The notes: generated by a model not told the origin, from the sequence alone. A stretch of DNA of 64,000 nt from Candidatus Gastranaerophilales bacterium (GCA_944323985.1 CALUUP010000003.1:1-64000); one strand, 5' to 3'; positions 1 through 7,439 are shown, counted from the stretch's first letter. A program made the numbers and translations.

Positions 1-301
1 AGATGTAATCTTGCAACAAAATTCGTAAAAACCGTTATACGCGAACGAGCAAGAGGTCTCCCCATCGGCATTTTGTGCGTTTTAAAATGGTTGTAAAAAG
101 AGACGAGAACTTCCAATGCGAAGCATTTAAGAGTTCGAGCGCGAGTGAGCTGAGGCAGTAGAATTTTGTAAAAGATGTAATCTTGCAACAAAATTCGTAA
201 AAGCCGTTATACGCGAACGAGCAAGAGGTCTCCCCATCGGCATTTTGTGTATTTTAAAATGATTGTACAAAGAGACGAGAACTCCCAATGTGAAGCATTT
301 A
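1..301. repeat. 172-bp direct tandem repeat (second copy partial)
   Basis: The sequence from base 1 recurs from base 173, a period of 172 bp. The second copy is nearly identical to about base 301 with scattered substitutions. The first copy probably extends left of the window. Both copies contain the same block around an ATACGCGAACGAGCAAGAG core, which is richer in G and C than the flanks. I see no good ORF, tRNA or rRNA in it. It also accounts for the gene-free stretch 1-322. Function unknown; it may be an intergenic repeat family of this genome. Confidence 0.8.
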
Positions 302-322
302 TAGTGGCTCTTGATAGGTATT

Positions 323-1381
323 TTAATCGTGTAATTTTAAAGGTTTAAATTTTATTAACCTTTTATATAAATTTGTAATTTCTAACGGATATTTTTTGTT
401 TTGAATTAAGCCTGCAAAAATATTGGCAACAAATTCTTGTGTATTTCTTATGTGATTTTTGGGTAGTGATAATTTTTTTAATTTTTTTTGATATAAAAAT
501 CTTTCAAACATCATTGTAATTAAGATATTAGATTTTGTATCAAAGCAATGTCCAATTTCATGGTATATAGTGTTAAATTCATCAATATAGATATTTCCAT
601 TATTACTAATAATACTATTATTGTTTAATGAAATTGTATTTTTATTTTGTTGGTTCTTTAAAAAATTTTTTACGGATTTGGATGAGCGAACTAAAGAGAA
701 TTTTTCAAATATGGATAATGAAGATGGGTTATTGTATGCTTTTTTTAATTTTTCATAAAAATTATTATAATTATTGTCAAGTTTGTATTTTGTTAATTCT
801 TCGAATTTATTATTTTTCAATATTGATTCTAATTCATTAGCTGTTTTTTCGATTTCTTTTTTATATATTGTTACAGTGTCGTTGATTAAATGATATGAAC
901 CGTAAGCGTCTGAAGATTTTTTTTCAGAGAGTTTAATTTTTTGTGGAAAATATACATTCCCCTCGAATTTGTTGGAAATATTTGTTAATCCTTCGTTTAT
1001 CCAGTTTGCATATTCAAGGTCGTTTACTGCAAAGTTTTTAATTTTGAGTTTTTCTTTTGCAAATTTTTTTGCTTCTTCTATAGTATTAGCTTTGTAAAAT
1101 GCAATTTTTTTATTTAATTTTTGGGGTTTTTCATTTATACAAAGTAATAATCCTATTAAAAATCTATCAAGTTGATTAAATACTTCTGGGATATCAACAT
1201 CAAATTGTTTGAGAATTTCAGTTATTATCATAGTTAATATAGTTGCATAAGCTATATTTTTTTTAGTAAGAATATTTGTCAAATTATCAAAATTGGGTTT
1301 TCTTTTAAAATTGAATTTGTCTGAGTGGTTATTGTTAATATTTTTATTGTAAGTTGAATATTTAATATTGTTTATTTTCAT
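323..1381 (-). CDS. HEXXH (zincin-motif) protein, possible secreted effector
   Basis: The 352-residue protein has a clear HEIGH motif at residues 274-278, preceded by an aliphatic/aromatic strand, and a Glu at 316 (context TQEFVAN) placed as a possible third zinc ligand. This is the layout of a zincin metallopeptidase, although the family itself is not one I recognise. The N-terminus starts MKINN and carries FNFKRKPNF near residues 23-31, resembling the MKI...NF start of several other proteins in this 8-kb stretch. Residues 43-57 and 73-80 are hydrophobic but no standard signal peptide is seen. No good Shine-Dalgarno precedes the ATG. It is divergent from the kinase-like gene at 1563. What it cleaves, if anything, cannot be told from the sequence. 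Confidence 0.75.
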   Translation of the reverse strand: MKINNIKYSTYNKNINNNHSDKFNFKRKPNFDNLTNILTKKNIAYATILTMIITEILKQFDVDIPEVFNQLDRFLIGLLLCINEKPQKLNKKIAFYKANTIEEAKKFAKEKLKIKNFAVNDLEYANWINEGLTNISNKFEGNVYFPQKIKLSEKKSSDAYGSYHLINDTVTIYKKEIEKTANELESILKNNKFEELTKYKLDNNYNNFYEKLKKAYNNPSSLSIFEKFSLVRSSKSVKNFLKNQQNKNTISLNNNSIISNNGNIYIDEFNTIYHEIGHCFDTKSNILITMMFERFLYQKKLKKLSLPKNHIRNTQEFVANIFAGLIQNKKYPLEITNLYKRLIKFKPLKLHD

Positions 1382-1539
1382 ATGTTTATTAAAACGTCAG
1401 AATAAAATTTTTGCTATTTTTGAAGATTTATTCAATGTATTTATATATTTTTATGTTTATAATCTCTAATTGTTTAAGTTTAAAAATAATAATTATAAAA
1501 AATATTGGTACATTTTTTATTGTTAGCAATTTTTTTTTA

Positions 1540-1555
1540 TTTGAGTTGTTATAAT
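1540..1555 (+). promoter_or_regulatory. Extended -10 promoter giving a probable leaderless mRNA
   Basis: TGTTATAAT occupies 1547-1555 (TATAAT at 1550-1555 with the TGn extension). Only seven bases separate it from the ATG at 1563, so transcription would begin at about 1562. No Shine-Dalgarno is present and no convincing -35 box is seen. Confidence 0.5.
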
Positions 1556-1562
1556 ATTAGCA

Positions 1563-2402
1563 ATGTTAAAAATAAATTTGTCAAATATTAACAATATTGT
1601 ACCTAAGGCTAGAATAATAAGTAATAAATTTAAGACTTTATTGCATTCTCAATTAGATCAAGATATTTTTGTAAAAAGTAAAAAAGATTTGCTTCAATCT
1701 TCAAGAGAAGAAATTTTTAAAGCTATTGATACAAGTATAAAAGATGAAAATTTAATTGGAGAAGGCTCTGAAGCTAAAGTTTATAAAATTCAAAGTTCTG
1801 AATATGTTGTAAGACTTATAAAAAATGAAAATACTGACGGATTTGTTGACTATAAAAATAGTCTCTCATTTTTAATTTCTTCAAGAGATAAGATTAATCA
1901 TGTTGTTGCAAAACTTGGAGAAGGATGTAGCATAATGGAATATTTACCTGGCGAGAATTTATGTAAATGTAAGTGTCCGAGAGAACTGGCAGGCTTATCT
2001 AAAAGTGTTTATTACGATTTATACAAAAAGATTTGTTATGCTAAGGCTAATGGAATGGTTTTTGATGTGTCACCTTCAAATATAATATATGATTCTGATA
2101 AAAAAACATTGACTCCGATAGATTTTATTCGAAAAAAACGTTTTACAGAAGAAACTTTGCCATTATCAGATATATTTCTTTCTTTTTCCCTCTACCTCCT
2201 TTTGCCTCAACAATCATTAAATAAAATTTTTAATATTTTATTGAAAATTGCCAAGAGTGAAATTAATTCAAAACATCCGATACATAAAATTTCTAAAAAA
2301 GATATGACAGAGTTTTTTAGATTATATAAAACGTACTGTGCTACAGAATTTTTTCAATCAATAGATAAAATAGAAAAAGAAATTTTAGGTAAATATAAAT
2401 AA
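1563..2402 (+). CDS. Protein-kinase-like fold protein
   Basis: The 279-residue protein shows the order of motifs expected for a small kinase-like fold: a glycine-rich loop GEGSEAKVY at 66-74, a basic strand VVRLIK at 82-87, a hinge-like IMEYLPGENL at 124-133, a catalytic-loop-like FDVSPSNIIYD at 167-177 (Asp168, Asn173 replacing the HRD...N layout), and a PIDF at 185-188 in the DFG position. Candidate catalytic residues are therefore retained although the HRD and DFG signatures are divergent. The N-terminus MLKINLSNI lacks a signal peptide. It probably phosphorylates a protein or small molecule, substrate unknown. The location among other effector-like genes suggests a secreted or host-acting kinase, but that is inference. 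Confidence 0.65.
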   Translation: MLKINLSNINNIVPKARIISNKFKTLLHSQLDQDIFVKSKKDLLQSSREEIFKAIDTSIKDENLIGEGSEAKVYKIQSSEYVVRLIKNENTDGFVDYKNSLSFLISSRDKINHVVAKLGEGCSIMEYLPGENLCKCKCPRELAGLSKSVYYDLYKKICYAKANGMVFDVSPSNIIYDSDKKTLTPIDFIRKKRFTEETLPLSDIFLSFSLYLLLPQQSLNKIFNILLKIAKSEINSKHPIHKISKKDMTEFFRLYKTYCATEFFQSIDKIEKEILGKYK

Positions 2403-2772
2403 AAAAATTAAAAGGTATTAAGCTTGTGAGAAGATGTTTTTTTTAAATAAAGGTTTTGAGATGATTTATCTATATTTTTTATAAGATTTAATAATTTGAT
2501 TAAATAAGATATAAAACAGGGAAAATATGCAGTTTTTATTTAATCTTCTTTTATTTTGCTTTGTTGATTTTAAGTACAAAGTGGATTGTATGGTCTAGAT
2601 CTGTTTACGTAAAACATGATTACGGATTTTTCTCCTGTAAAACGACAGTCGGGTTGATGATTTGGAACAGCGTATTTGATTATCAAAATCGGTAGGTTTT
2701 GGTAATCTATGATTACCGAAACATTATATTATTGATGCGGTAAATCATAGATTTACCACATCCTACATTCTG
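2403..2772. other. Gene-free stretch holding two dispersed repeats
   Basis: No supported ORF lies here. Bases 2583-2630 match 7178-7220 (the 30-bp core 2601-2630 aligns with 7191-7220 with about five mismatches). Bases 2638-2771 match 5468-5601. Both repeats are described separately. Confidence 0.6.
2638..2771. repeat. 134-bp repeat with twin hairpins, copy 1
   Basis: This block is the same length as 5468-5601, and its last 71 bases (2701-2771) are identical to 5531-5601. The identical part holds two adjacent dyads: GGTAATC-TAT-GATTACC at 2701-2717 and GGTAAAT-CATAG-ATTTACC at 2739-2757. The copy ends two bases before the ATG at 2773, so it may have replaced the upstream half of that gene. 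It resembles a small non-autonomous mobile repeat or a structured RNA; the sequence does not decide. Confidence 0.8.
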
Positions 2773-3213
2773 ATGAGATTATTTAGTATTATGGAAATGG
2801 TAGAGAATAATGTTCCATATTTAAAAATATATTCAAAGGATACAGCTGTTTTTTTTCATTCAAAATATCGTTTTGTTCCCGCAGAAACAACTTTTGATGG
2901 AAGGAATAAAATTTTGTTGACAATAGCGAATGATAATTCAATTAATTTTACTGATTTGAAGAGAATGGCAACTGATATTTTAAAGAAAATAGATTTTGAT
3001 ATAAAAGATGCGGAAAAACAAAGACAATATTGTATTCAAGTAAATGATTTAGCAAAAGAATATATATCAAGAGCTTTACAAGATGTAGAACCCGATAAAA
3101 AACATCCTTTTTCATTTGGTCTTACTATGAGACTTTATTTAGAAGATGTGATAAAAAATAGGGAATTTTTTAATGAGCGTTTTAAAAGTCAAGGTATTGA
3201 TTATGAAGTATAG
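2773..3213 (+). CDS. GNAT-acetyltransferase-like protein, probably 5'-truncated
   Basis: The 146-residue ORF begins with a stretch (residues 18-38, YLKIYSKDTAVFFHSKYRF) that resembles the C-terminal motif of GNAT acetyltransferases, where a small residue-rich helix is followed by an aromatic (F/Y)-x-K-x-(G/R)-F turn. The upstream acetyl-CoA binding motif A is absent. No Shine-Dalgarno precedes the ATG, and the identical part of a dispersed repeat ends immediately before it. The most likely reading is a C-terminal remnant of a longer gene whose 5' part was lost at the repeat junction. The remaining helical C-terminus (residues 60-146) is not recognised. It is followed by three tandem paralogues. 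Whether it is expressed is uncertain. Confidence 0.5.
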   Translation: MRLFSIMEMVENNVPYLKIYSKDTAVFFHSKYRFVPAETTFDGRNKILLTIANDNSINFTDLKRMATDILKKIDFDIKDAEKQRQYCIQVNDLAKEYISRALQDVEPDKKHPFSFGLTMRLYLEDVIKNREFFNERFKSQGIDYEV

Positions 3214-3310
3214 TTATGTTCGATTTGAGTTTTTGAAATATATTTTTTGTAGAAATAGCAAAAAAAATAATTACAGTTTTTAATTAATATAGCAAGGGAT
3301 ATATTATAAA

Positions 3311-3880
3311 ATGAAAATTGACAATGATTATAAACAAAGAGAACTGAATTTTGGTAAGTTAAAATCTATAGAATATGGTAAAGGTATTTTTCCTGATGTT
3401 TACGGTAAAGGATACACGGAATTTATGCAGGCAGTAAAAGAATCAAAAGCCTTTAATAAATTTTTTAAACAATATGATGTAGATATGTTTATTAAAAAAG
3501 ATGAAAATTCTAAAGATCTTTGCATGATTTTAAAAACAGCTGTCCCAAAAACTTATGGAAATAAATGGTATCCAGAAATAAATATTGTGGCTGAGTCAAC
3601 ATATTTTTCAGAAATTTTTAGTGGAAAAAATTTAATAGGAATAAGTACGACAGATGTATTAATTGATAAATTAACTGAAAAAATTAAAAAAGTTACATTT
3701 TTAGATTTAAAATCTGAATTAGATAGCTCATTAAGAAAATTAAAAGAGGAAGAAAATTTGGCTAATATAAACAAAAAATATAAAGCAGAACTAGATGATA
3801 TTACAAAGAGCCTTCTTTCTTCAGAAACAGAAGGAAAAAATATATTTGTAAAGCTATTAGCTTGGTTATTAGATAATTAA
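3311..3880 (+). CDS. Tandem paralogue family protein, copy 1 (unknown function)
   Basis: The 189-residue protein is the first of three tandem paralogues. Shared features are the MKID(N/S) start, NFGKLKSI at about 14-21, a block around KESKAFNKFFKQYDVDMFIK, a lysine-rich TEKIKKVTFLDLKSELD region, and a C-terminal ETEGKNIFVKLLAWLLD amphipathic segment. There is no signal peptide or membrane segment. I do not recognise the family. The leader AGGGATATATTATAAAATG gives only a weak ribosome site. Neighbouring copies follow at 40-45 bp spacing and each has a similar upstream ATTACAAAATG context, consistent with tandem gene duplication. The shared N-terminus links it to other effector-like genes nearby. 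Confidence 0.8.
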   Translation: MKIDNDYKQRELNFGKLKSIEYGKGIFPDVYGKGYTEFMQAVKESKAFNKFFKQYDVDMFIKKDENSKDLCMILKTAVPKTYGNKWYPEINIVAESTYFSEIFSGKNLIGISTTDVLIDKLTEKIKKVTFLDLKSELDSSLRKLKEEENLANINKKYKAELDDITKSLLSSETEGKNIFVKLLAWLLDN

Positions 3881-3923
3881 AAATTATATTTTGATTTATG
3901 TGTAGCATAGGAGATATTACAAA

Positions 3924-4490
3924 ATGAAAATTGATAACAATTATATACAAAGCGCACCGAATTTTGGAAAACTAAAATCTATACAATATAAAGACGTATA
4001 TCCAGAAATGTATAGTAAAGAGTTGTTACGACTTTTGAGTGCTGTAAAAGAATCCGAAGCTTTTAATAAATTTTTTAAACAATATGATGTTGATATGTTT
4101 ATTAAAGGACAAAGTATTGCCCCAAAGTATGTTTATATGAGTTTAAAAATAAAAGTTCCACAAGCGGATGGTAGTAACTGGTTTCCGGAAATTGATTTAA
4201 AGGGTAAGTCGAAATATCGTTATACCTTGTATGGAGAGGAACGTGAAGCTGAATATACTAGTAAAGAGTTGATTGATAATTTAACTAATAAAGTTAAAAA
4301 AATAACATATTCAGATTTAAAATCTAAGCTAGATAGTTTATTAGCAAAACACGAAGAAGAACAGCTTGAGGCTATTGCAAAAAAAAGAAATCAAGCAAAA
4401 CTGGATACTTTTACAAAGGGTCTTCTTTCTCCAGAAACTGAAGGAAAAAATATATTTGTAAGGATATTAGCTTGGTTATTAGATAAATAA
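3924..4490 (+). CDS. Tandem paralogue family protein, copy 2 (unknown function)
   Basis: The 188-residue protein is clearly paralogous to copies 1 and 3: MKIDNNY start, PNFGKLKSI near residue 12, an identical FNKFFKQYDVDMFIK block, and a C-terminal ETEGKNIFVRILAWLLDK. The middle is the most divergent part among the three, including a GEEREAEYTSKEL insertion where copy 1 has GKNLIGISTTDVL. A GGAG lies 10 bases before the ATG (TAGGAGATATTACAAAATG), the best ribosome site of the set. Divergent middles between conserved ends are typical of paralogues under diversifying selection, but this is only an impression from three copies. No function can be assigned. Confidence 0.8.
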   Translation: MKIDNNYIQSAPNFGKLKSIQYKDVYPEMYSKELLRLLSAVKESEAFNKFFKQYDVDMFIKGQSIAPKYVYMSLKIKVPQADGSNWFPEIDLKGKSKYRYTLYGEEREAEYTSKELIDNLTNKVKKITYSDLKSKLDSLLAKHEEEQLEAIAKKRNQAKLDTFTKGLLSPETEGKNIFVRILAWLLDK

Positions 4491-4529
4491 AAATTATATT
4501 TTTAATTTCAGTAAAAGAGGTATTACAAA

Positions 4530-5033
4530 ATGAAAATTGATAGTAATTATAAACAACGAGGACTGAATTTTGGTAAGTTAAAATCTATAAAATATGATAA
4601 TGGTATTTTCTCTGATGCTTGCGATAAAGGATATGCAGATTTTATGAGGGTAATAAAAGAATCAAAAGCTTTTAATGAATTTTTTAAACAATATGATGTA
4701 GATATGTTTATTAAAAATGATGAACAAGCTAAAGAACTTTGTATGATTTTAAAAACATTGATACGAAGAAGTTTAGGTAATAACTTGTATCCAACAATAA
4801 AGATAAATGTCGAGCCGACGTATTTTTCAAAACTTTTGGGTAGGGGAAAAACAATGAGAAAACCTACGATAGATGCATTAATTAATAAATTAACTGAAAA
4901 AATAAAAAAAGTAACATTTTCAGATTTGAAATCTGAGCTTGATAATTCATTATTAGAACTAAGAGTGCAAGAATATATGGATGGAAGAAATAATGTAGTA
5001 TTGCATGATACTTCAAATAATATTCTTTTTTAA
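4530..5033 (+). CDS. Tandem paralogue family protein, copy 3, truncated at the C-terminus
   Basis: The 167-residue ORF aligns with copies 1 and 2 through LNFGKLKSI, FNEFFKQYDVDMFIK and TEKIKKVTFSDLKSELD. It then loses the conserved C-terminal ETEGKNIFVKLLAWLLD segment: where copy 1 reads TCA (Ser) before GAAACAGAAGG, copy 3 reads TAA before GAAACTAAAGG. Bases 5034-5082 are still recognisably the lost tail but are frameshifted. Copy 3 is therefore a recently truncated gene, either a pseudogene in the making or a shorter functional variant. An AGAGG lies upstream of the ATG. Confidence 0.7.
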   Translation: MKIDSNYKQRGLNFGKLKSIKYDNGIFSDACDKGYADFMRVIKESKAFNEFFKQYDVDMFIKNDEQAKELCMILKTLIRRSLGNNLYPTIKINVEPTYFSKLLGRGKTMRKPTIDALINKLTEKIKKVTFSDLKSELDNSLLELRVQEYMDGRNNVVLHDTSNNILF

Positions 5034-5082
5034 GAAACTAAAGGGGAAAAATAATCGATTTATTAGTTCGGTTATTAGATTA
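5034..5082 (+). pseudogene. Decayed C-terminal tail of paralogue copy 3
   Basis: GAAACTAAAGGGGAAAAATAA and the following CGGTTATTAGATTAA align with the copy 1 and 2 tail (GAAACAGAAGGAAAAAATA ... TGGTTATTAGATAA). The tail is separated from the ORF by an in-frame TAA at 5031-5033 and contains at least one indel. Confidence 0.65.
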
Positions 5083-5467
5083 AAAAGTCTTGTTTATAAT
5101 TTATTTTAGTGTAATTTTATTGTTTGCTAGGGTAAATGTTTTGTTGCAATTTTAGCTTAAAGTCCAGTAAGAAGCTGTTTGTCCAAACTTACGTGTGAAT
5201 GTTGACATTTTTTGAGCACAAGACTGTTAATTTTCTTTATAAATAGGTTTTATTAAACAGATAAAATTAAGTTTATACATCTGCCCCGACAAGCAAAAGA
5301 GTAATTTGACCGGTTGCGGGGTCAAATGGTTTGATAACTTCCTACCCATAAAATCTATGCCAAAAGCCGATTGCCTAAAATAATCACACCAGTTGAGCTA
5401 CTCACGCTACTCAAATAAATACATCCCCTACTTGAAATGTAAAAAGAGAATTTGCTCGATAAATGTG

Positions 5468-5601
5468 TAAAATGACAATCGGTTTGATGATTTTGGACAA
5501 CGGGTTTGAGTATAAAAATTTGTAGATTTGGGTAATCTATGATTACCGAAACATTATATTATTGATGCGGTAAATCATAGATTTACCACATCCTACATTC
5601 T
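5468..5601. repeat. 134-bp repeat with twin hairpins, copy 2
   Basis: This is the second copy of the repeat at 2638-2771. The last 71 bases are identical and the first 63 are diverged but alignable (for example TAAAATGACAATCGG against TAAAACGACAGTCGG). Both dyads are intact. Confidence 0.8.
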
Positions 5602-5741
5602 AGAAGATTTGATATAAGTAATGTTGAAAAAACATTAAGAACAGTGGTCAATTAGAAATAAATTTGGTTATTTCAGAAACAAAGACTTTTTCTAAAAGTT
5701 TTAAAAAGTCACTTGGTTTGAGGATTGGTTTTAGTTACAAA

Positions 5742-5770
5742 TTTACAACTATTAAATATTGATGTATAAT
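5742..5770 (+). promoter_or_regulatory. Sigma-70-type promoter for the 5796 gene
   Basis: TTTACA (5742-5747) and TATAAT (5765-5770) are separated by 17 bp, and the -10 is preceded by TG (TGTATAAT). The AAAGGAG ribosome site at 5781-5787 and ATG at 5796 follow. Confidence 0.7.
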
Positions 5771-5795
5771 AGCCCTATAAAAAGGAGTGTGTGTG

Positions 5796-6065
5796 ATGAA
5801 AATTAATCCAATAGTAAATTCTAATCCTAGTCAAACAAATTTTAAAGCTGTTAATCAAAAGTATTTGAAATGGGCTGAAAAAGATTATAAAAGAATAAAG
5901 GATGTAAGTAGTGAATTACTTGAATCATTAAGAGATGATGTATGTTTATTTGGAGATATTTCTTCTAAAGATGGTGTTGATACGATGAATGCTATTAGAA
6001 AATATTCAAAACCTTCTGGTAAAGATGTTTTTGAACTTGTTTTAGATAATATCAGAAATGCTTAA
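5796..6065 (+). CDS. Small MKIN-type protein of unknown function
   Basis: The 89-residue protein starts at the ATG at 5796, eight bases after AAAGGAG; the in-frame GTG codons just upstream lie on or directly after that ribosome site and are less likely starts. The N-terminus MKINPIVNSNPSQTNFKAV matches the MKI...NF pattern of neighbouring genes. The rest is helical and charged (KWAEKDYKRIKDVSSELLESL, DTMNAIRKYSKPSGKDVFELV), with no signal peptide and no membrane segment. It has its own promoter. Its 3' end overlaps the convergent gene at 6062 by four bases. I do not recognise a domain. Confidence 0.75.
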   Translation: MKINPIVNSNPSQTNFKAVNQKYLKWAEKDYKRIKDVSSELLESLRDDVCLFGDISSKDGVDTMNAIRKYSKPSGKDVFELVLDNIRNA

Positions 6066-6910
6066 TCTAATAGTTTAGCAACTTTATTTCCTGCAATAGC
6101 ACCTAAGCCCATACCGACAAGAGAACCAACCGGACCGAAGTATTTAGCTCCGATAGCTCCGCCATAGCCAATACCTGCGATTGAGCTAACAATGTTTATT
6201 GCAGATTTTGCAGTAGATTTTATAGCATCTTCACCATCTGAAATTTCTTTTACTAAATGAGCAGCTTCAAGTCCACCCAACACTGCTGTCCCTATTTTTG
6301 TCGTTCTTGTCATTGCTCTTGCTGTTAATTCTCCAAATGTAGATTTTGTTACGAAGTTTTTTGCTATGATATATGAAGGTTTTGTTTTTGTGTGCGTTAT
6401 ATTTTTGATATTAGTTTTAATTCGATTTTCATCAATATTAAATTTTTTTATTACCATTTGTCCAATTTTAGTATTCCATAATGTTGTATCATTTTTCAAA
6501 AGCCATTTTGCAAGCTTAGGACAAGGACTTGTTTTAGGATTTACAAACTTGTGCAACAACGTTCCTCTAAAAAATGAGAACGGATGTTGGGCAATTTTAT
6601 AATCATATGAAGGGGTAAATGTTTTGTTCGTTAGCTTTGATTTTATTTGAGAATATGCAGATTTCATATCTCTCCAATCCTCAGGAGCATTAAGAACTGC
6701 AAGAGCAACAAGACCGCTTGCTGGAACAAAATCCGAGTTCTCAATTTTATCCGGTACATTCTCAATCCTTCTAAAGGTAGGTATTACATCAAATACAGAA
6801 GGAAGCTTGTTCTCTTTATCAACAGAACTTTTTACCTCCTCGTAATCTTGTTGGATTTGAGGAAGCTTATCAGCTTGGTATTGATACATTATTGGATTAA
6901 CTGCGCACAT
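6062..6910 (-). CDS. Glycine-zipper C-terminal protein of unknown function
   Basis: The 282-residue protein has a mostly helical, charged body and a hydrophobic, glycine-rich C-terminus: GTAVLGGLEAAHLV near 207-220 and then GIGYGGAIGAKYFGPVGSLV followed by GMGLGAIAGNKVAKLLD at the very end. Such GxxxG/GxxG repeats are typical of glycine-zipper membrane segments found in pore-forming or membrane-inserting proteins. A hydrophobic patch ASGLVALAVLN lies near residues 64-74. No N-terminal signal peptide is visible. The start ATG at 6910 has a GAAGGTAG upstream. A membrane-acting effector or toxin is one possibility; a structural protein of the clade is another. It has no recognised homologue. Confidence 0.65.
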   Translation of the reverse strand: MCAVNPIMYQYQADKLPQIQQDYEEVKSSVDKENKLPSVFDVIPTFRRIENVPDKIENSDFVPASGLVALAVLNAPEDWRDMKSAYSQIKSKLTNKTFTPSYDYKIAQHPFSFFRGTLLHKFVNPKTSPCPKLAKWLLKNDTTLWNTKIGQMVIKKFNIDENRIKTNIKNITHTKTKPSYIIAKNFVTKSTFGELTARAMTRTTKIGTAVLGGLEAAHLVKEISDGEDAIKSTAKSAINIVSSIAGIGYGGAIGAKYFGPVGSLVGMGLGAIAGNKVAKLLD

Positions 6911-7002
6911 TAATACTACCTTCTATATATACAAAGTATTTTGCATATGAAAAATTGCTAACTTACGAAAAATTTGATTAATTTTAATTAATCGAATCTC
7001 CA

Positions 7003-7050
7003 CTACTCGAAATGTAAAAAGAGAATTTGCTCAATAAATGCATGTAAAAT
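7003..7050. repeat. Dispersed intergenic repeat, second copy of 5429-5471
   Basis: The shared string GAAATGTAAAAAGAGAATTT and the following GCTC(A/G)ATAAATG are present at both loci with few differences. Confidence 0.7.
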
Positions 7051-7094
7051 TTACTAATATTCTTTAAATAAAATTCTCTTTTTATACTTATATA

Positions 7095-7125
7095 GCAAAA
7101 AACGCCCAAGCTGGGCGTTTTTTTT
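7095..7125. terminator. Bidirectional rho-independent terminator
   Basis: AACGCCCA-AGC-TGGGCGTT is an 8-bp stem flanked by A6 on the left and T8 on the right, so it can act in both directions. It lies downstream of tRNA-Ser on the minus strand. Confidence 0.85.
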
Positions 7126-7166
7126 AATTCTAATCTCCACTTATTCTCTTTTAGTGGACTTAAATA

Positions 7167-7182
7167 CAGAGGGGATGGGATT
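7167..7182. repeat. 16-bp duplicate of the tRNA-Ser 3' end (possible att remnant)
   Basis: CAGAGGGGATGGGATT at 7167-7182 is identical to 7353-7368, the discriminator, acceptor 3' strand and start of the T arm of tRNA-Ser, 186 bp away. Such 3'-end duplications are what site-specific integrases leave at tRNA genes. No integrase is present in the window. Confidence 0.6.
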
Positions 7183-7352
7183 GTCTTGACCTGTTCGCGT
7201 AAAACGTGCCTACGGATTTTGCTTCAAAGAATTTCATTCTTTTTGCAAAACTCCTCCGCACTCTGCTCACAGGTCGCTCGAACCATTAAGTGTGTTCTCA
7301 TCCTCATCCCATAAAATACAAAAACGGGTAATGCTTTTGCACACCCGCTTTT

Positions 7353-7439
7353 CAGAGGGGATGGGATTCGAACCCACGGTGGGCTTGCGCTCACACAACC
7401 TTTCCAAGATTGCACCTTAAACCGCTCGGACACCCCTCT
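7353..7439 (-). tRNA. tRNA-Ser (GGA)
   Basis: On the minus strand the acceptor AGAGGGG pairs with CCCCTCT. The D-arm begins TGTCCGAGCGG, and the anticodon arm is CAATC-TTGGAAA-GGTTG with anticodon GGA (7403-7405). A long variable arm (GTGAGCGCAAGCCCAC region) is typical of class II tRNA-Ser, and the T loop is TTCGAAT. The discriminator is G and CCA is not encoded (AAA follows). Confidence 0.97.

Larger units (their letters stand above)
5083..5795. other. Gene-free stretch with repeats and possible gene debris
   Basis: The stretch holds a repeat copy at 5429-5471 that matches 7003-7050, the twin-hairpin repeat 5468-5601, and a promoter at 5742-5770. Between 5602 and 5757 the sequence can be read as FDISNVEKTLRTVVN in one frame and QLEINLVISETKTFSKSFKK in another, which would fit a frameshifted gene remnant, but I cannot name it. 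Nothing supportable is seen in 5083-5428. Confidence 0.4.
6911..7352. other. Gene-free stretch with repeats, a terminator and a copy of the tRNA-Ser 3' end
   Basis: The stretch holds a repeat at 7003-7050 (matching 5429-5471), a strong terminator at 7095-7125, a 16-base copy of the tRNA-Ser 3' end at 7167-7182, and a repeat at 7178-7220 (matching 2583-2630). The ORF on the minus strand across 7224-7433 overlaps the tRNA and is not a gene. Confidence 0.6.

Noticed and set aside
1-301. Repeat considered as CRISPR
   Set aside because: The unit is 172 bp with no unique spacers between short identical repeats.
5602-5757. Small protein-coding gene
   Set aside because: The readable peptide is split between two frames with no start or ribosome site; treated as possible debris only.
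7224-7433. Minus-strand 69-codon ORF
   Set aside because: It covers the tRNA-Ser gene and repeat sequence and has no ribosome site.
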